From positions 1 through 6,191 of the forward strand of contig CAMYJY010000129.1 of the NCBI GenBank assembly GCA_947258835.1: a stretch of 6,191 bases of DNA. Reading direction: 5' to 3'. Shown here piece after piece: positions 4,938 to 6,191 of the stretch (its first letter is position 1; each line of letters begins with the position of its first letter). A program made the translations under genes and the position numbers. The DNA comes from an uncultured Pirellulales bacterium (GTDB lineage: Bacteria; Planctomycetota; Planctomycetia; Pirellulales; Lacipirellulaceae). The notes under the pieces were generated by a model. That model ran no database searches, was not told where the DNA came from, and worked only from the letters and a program-made list of their open reading frames with translations.

Positions 4938-6023
4938 CTAGGCGAGTGCCGCATCCATCACCATCTGGCCGATCGCATCGGTTGCGTAGCCGGAGCGGTC
5001 GAGGCTTTTGCCACTAAATTTGGGTGTGACCTGCTGCACGGCCTGGCCCATTTTTTCGCCGCAGGCGACGGCCGCCGCGTTCGCCTGGATGCGGCCTGTC
5101 TCGCGCAGCAGCAGGCCCAGGGAATCAATCGTCGCAATTGGATTGGCCAAATTTTGACCAGCAATATCCGGTGCCGAGCCGTGCACCGGTTCGAACATGG
5201 AAGGTGCGGTGCCATCGGGGTTGAGGTTGCCGCTGGAGGCAATCCCCATCCCGCCCGCAATCGCAGCCCCCAGATCGGTAATAATGTCCCCAAACATATT
5301 GGGGACCACAATTGTGTCATAGACCTCGGGCTTGGTGACCATGAACATGCAGCAAGCATCTACGTGGTGGTAGTCGGTGGTAACGTCCGGATATTCCTCC
5401 GCAATTTCTTGAAACACACGAAACCAAGTCTCGCCCGCAAAGTTAAGGACGTTGGTCTTATGGACCAGCGTCAGGTGCTGGCGACTGCGTGTTTGAGCCA
5501 GTTCCAAGGCGTAGCGGATGCAGCGCTCGACCCCAAACCGAGTGGCTAGCATGGTTTGGCTGCTCACCTCCTGGGGCGTACCGCGGCGGACGATACCTCC
5601 TAAGCCGCAATACAGATCTTCGGTATTCTCCCGCACACACACAAAATCAATGTGGTCCGTGGTTTTCTGCTTGAGTGGCGTATCGATTCCCGGATACAGC
5701 AGCACCGGACGCAAATTGATGTATTGATCCAACTCGAAGCGTAATTTAAGTAAAATTCCCTTTTCGATGACCCCGCCCGCCAAGCGAGGGTCATTGGGCA
5801 GGCCCCCTACGGCACCCAGCAGGATCGCGTCGTAGGCGCGGAGCGTGGCGATATCTTTGTCATCCAGCACATGGCCCGTCTCCAGATAATGCTGCGCGGA
5901 GAAGGGAAAGTCTGTCGTCTCGTAGTGGAGACCCTGGGCCGGTGCGATGGCTGCCAGGACATCCAGCGCCGTGCCCACGACTTCCGGGCCAATGCCATCA
6001 CCACCAATGACTGCGATCTTCAT
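4938..6023 (-). CDS. leuB: 3-Isopropylmalate dehydrogenase-type beta-decarboxylating dehydrogenase
   Basis: This 361-residue cytosolic enzyme would oxidise and decarboxylate 3-isopropylmalate with NAD+ in leucine synthesis. Family signatures are GDGIGPEV (8-15), the substrate-loop segment EKGILLKLR (87-95), INLRP (102-106), catalytic Tyr138 in RENTEDLY, Lys189 in VHKTNVL, Asp222 in HHVDACC, Asp246 and Asp250 in NMFGDIITD, and FEPVHGSAPDIAGQ (277-290) for the cofactor. The LL-LR loop and the 'FELDQYINLRP' stretch resemble actinobacterial-type LeuB. RENTED also occurs in isocitrate- and malate-type relatives, so D-malate or tartrate dehydrogenase is the main alternative. The ATG at 6023 puts the first strand right at the N-terminus. 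An in-frame ATG at 6092 would translate through the repeated leader element and add 23 unrelated residues, so it is rejected. No clear Shine-Dalgarno. No other leu gene is in the window. Confidence 0.88.
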   Translation of the reverse strand: MKIAVIGGDGIGPEVVGTALDVLAAIAPAQGLHYETTDFPFSAQHYLETGHVLDDKDIATLRAYDAILLGAVGGLPNDPRLAGGVIEKGILLKLRFELDQYINLRPVLLYPGIDTPLKQKTTDHIDFVCVRENTEDLYCGLGGIVRRGTPQEVSSQTMLATRFGVERCIRYALELAQTRSRQHLTLVHKTNVLNFAGETWFRVFQEIAEEYPDVTTDYHHVDACCMFMVTKPEVYDTIVVPNMFGDIITDLGAAIAGGMGIASSGNLNPDGTAPSMFEPVHGSAPDIAGQNLANPIATIDSLGLLLRETGRIQANAAAVACGEKMGQAVQQVTPKFSGKSLDRSGYATDAIGQMVMDAALA

Positions 6024-6035
6024 AAGTTGCGTCAC

Positions 6036-6068
6036 TTTCTGCAGTTTCTGAAAAAATGGCCGCAGGCC
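6036..6068 (-). promoter_or_regulatory. 33-nt conserved leader element, copy 2 (upstream of leuB)
   Basis: On the minus strand it reads GGCCTGCGGCCA, six T, then CAGAAACTGCAGAAA. It ends 12 nt before the ATG at 6023, exactly the spacing of copy 1 before the GNAT start. The two differences from copy 1 are at 6057 (T for C) and 6063 (C for G). The latter lies in the loop of GGCC-N3-GGCC, so the stem is kept. The sequences flanking the two copies are not similar. Confidence 0.7.
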
Positions 6069-6087
6069 GTTCTGGCATGGGAAAGCA

Positions 6088-6101
6088 GCCATTGTAATGG
6101 C
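6088..6101 (-). promoter_or_regulatory. Candidate -10 hexamer within a short palindrome upstream of leuB
   Basis: TACAAT on the minus strand (6096-6091) is one base from consensus, 22 nt upstream of the leader element and 68 nt from the leuB start. It lies inside the inverted repeat GCCATT-GT-AATGGC, which might be an operator. No convincing -35 lies at the usual spacing: the upstream sequence is G-rich on this strand. Confidence 0.3.
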
Positions 6102-6110
6102 GTCGCGCCC

Positions 6111-6191
6111 CCCACTCCTAGCCCCCAGCCCCTAATCCCTAATCCCTAATCCCTAATCCCTAATCCCTAATCCCTAATCCCTAATCCCTAA
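6111..6191. repeat. Heptamer array (CTAATCC)n, G-quadruplex-prone on the leuB-sense strand
   Basis: Eight exact copies of CTAATCC plus four bases run from 6132 to the window end and continue beyond it. They are preceded by degenerate units at 6111-6131 (CCCACTC, CTAGCCC, CCAGCCC). On the minus strand this is GGG-ATTA repeated, i.e. runs of three G separated by 4-nt loops, which fits the usual G-quadruplex pattern many times over. It lies about 110-170 nt upstream of leuB. Confidence 0.95.

Noticed and set aside
5286..5306. 8-bp inverted repeat GTCCCCAA/TTGGGGAC inside leuB
   Set aside because: It falls in codons for the conserved VPNMFGD segment and is explained by coding constraint.
6024..6092. 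N-terminal extension of the leuB product from an ATG at 6092
   Set aside because: The extension would translate the 33-nt leader element, which is non-coding ahead of the GNAT gene, and adds 23 residues before the normal first strand of the family.
6132..6191. Telomere-like sequence marking a linear replicon end
   Set aside because: TTAGGGA heptamers resemble eukaryotic telomeric repeats, but short heptamer arrays are found inside bacterial chromosomes. The window has two other heptamer arrays and bacterial genes throughout, and the array is cut only by the window edge.

Overview
The window holds six protein-coding genes, packed closely and partly in convergent or divergent pairs, with moderately GC-rich, typically bacterial coding sequence. 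My best guess for the source is a planctomycete (Pirellulales-like). The reasons are the fusion of a TsaC/YrdC domain to a low-molecular-weight phosphatase, the NHL-repeat lipoprotein, the orphan membrane-anchored coiled-coil protein, intergenic heptanucleotide tandem repeats, and a mix of genes with and without a Shine-Dalgarno. This placement is inference, not proven by any single marker.

Layout. Positions 1-93 hold a pair of inverted dRS3-like palindromic repeats, followed at 96-114 by a short heptamer tandem repeat. Next comes a minus-strand operon of two genes: a TsaC-YwlE fusion (1720-596), then rpiB (577-122), 18 nt apart. A divergent region at 1721-1947 has a candidate minus-strand promoter. 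It leads on the other side to a plus-strand six-bladed NHL propeller lipoprotein (1948-2922). A perfect 17-bp hairpin (2927-2963) separates this from a convergent minus-strand GNAT acetyltransferase (3576-3013). Another divergent region (3577-3872) carries a 33-nt leader element, a 14/7-nt tandem repeat and an inverted repeat. The plus-strand coiled-coil membrane protein (3873-4925) runs tail-to-tail, with 12 nt between the stops, into a minus-strand LeuB-type dehydrogenase (6023-4938). The last stretch holds a second copy of the 33-nt leader element (6036-6068) and a long TAATCCC heptamer array running off the window end.

How the genes relate. The TsaC-YwlE/RpiB group parallels the ywlC-(ywlD)-ywlE-ywlF order of Bacillus subtilis. 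It links tRNA t6A modification, a probable protein-arginine phosphatase and pentose-phosphate metabolism only by neighbourhood. The other genes do not form an obvious pathway. The most unusual signal is non-coding. A 33-nt element (31/33 identical) sits exactly 12 nt upstream of the start codon of both the GNAT gene and leuB, in the same orientation, with a -10-like hexamer 20-22 nt further upstream in each case. The two genes are otherwise unrelated, so this looks like a shared 5'-leader element or a mobile short repeat. No complete new multi-gene defence or metabolic system is visible.
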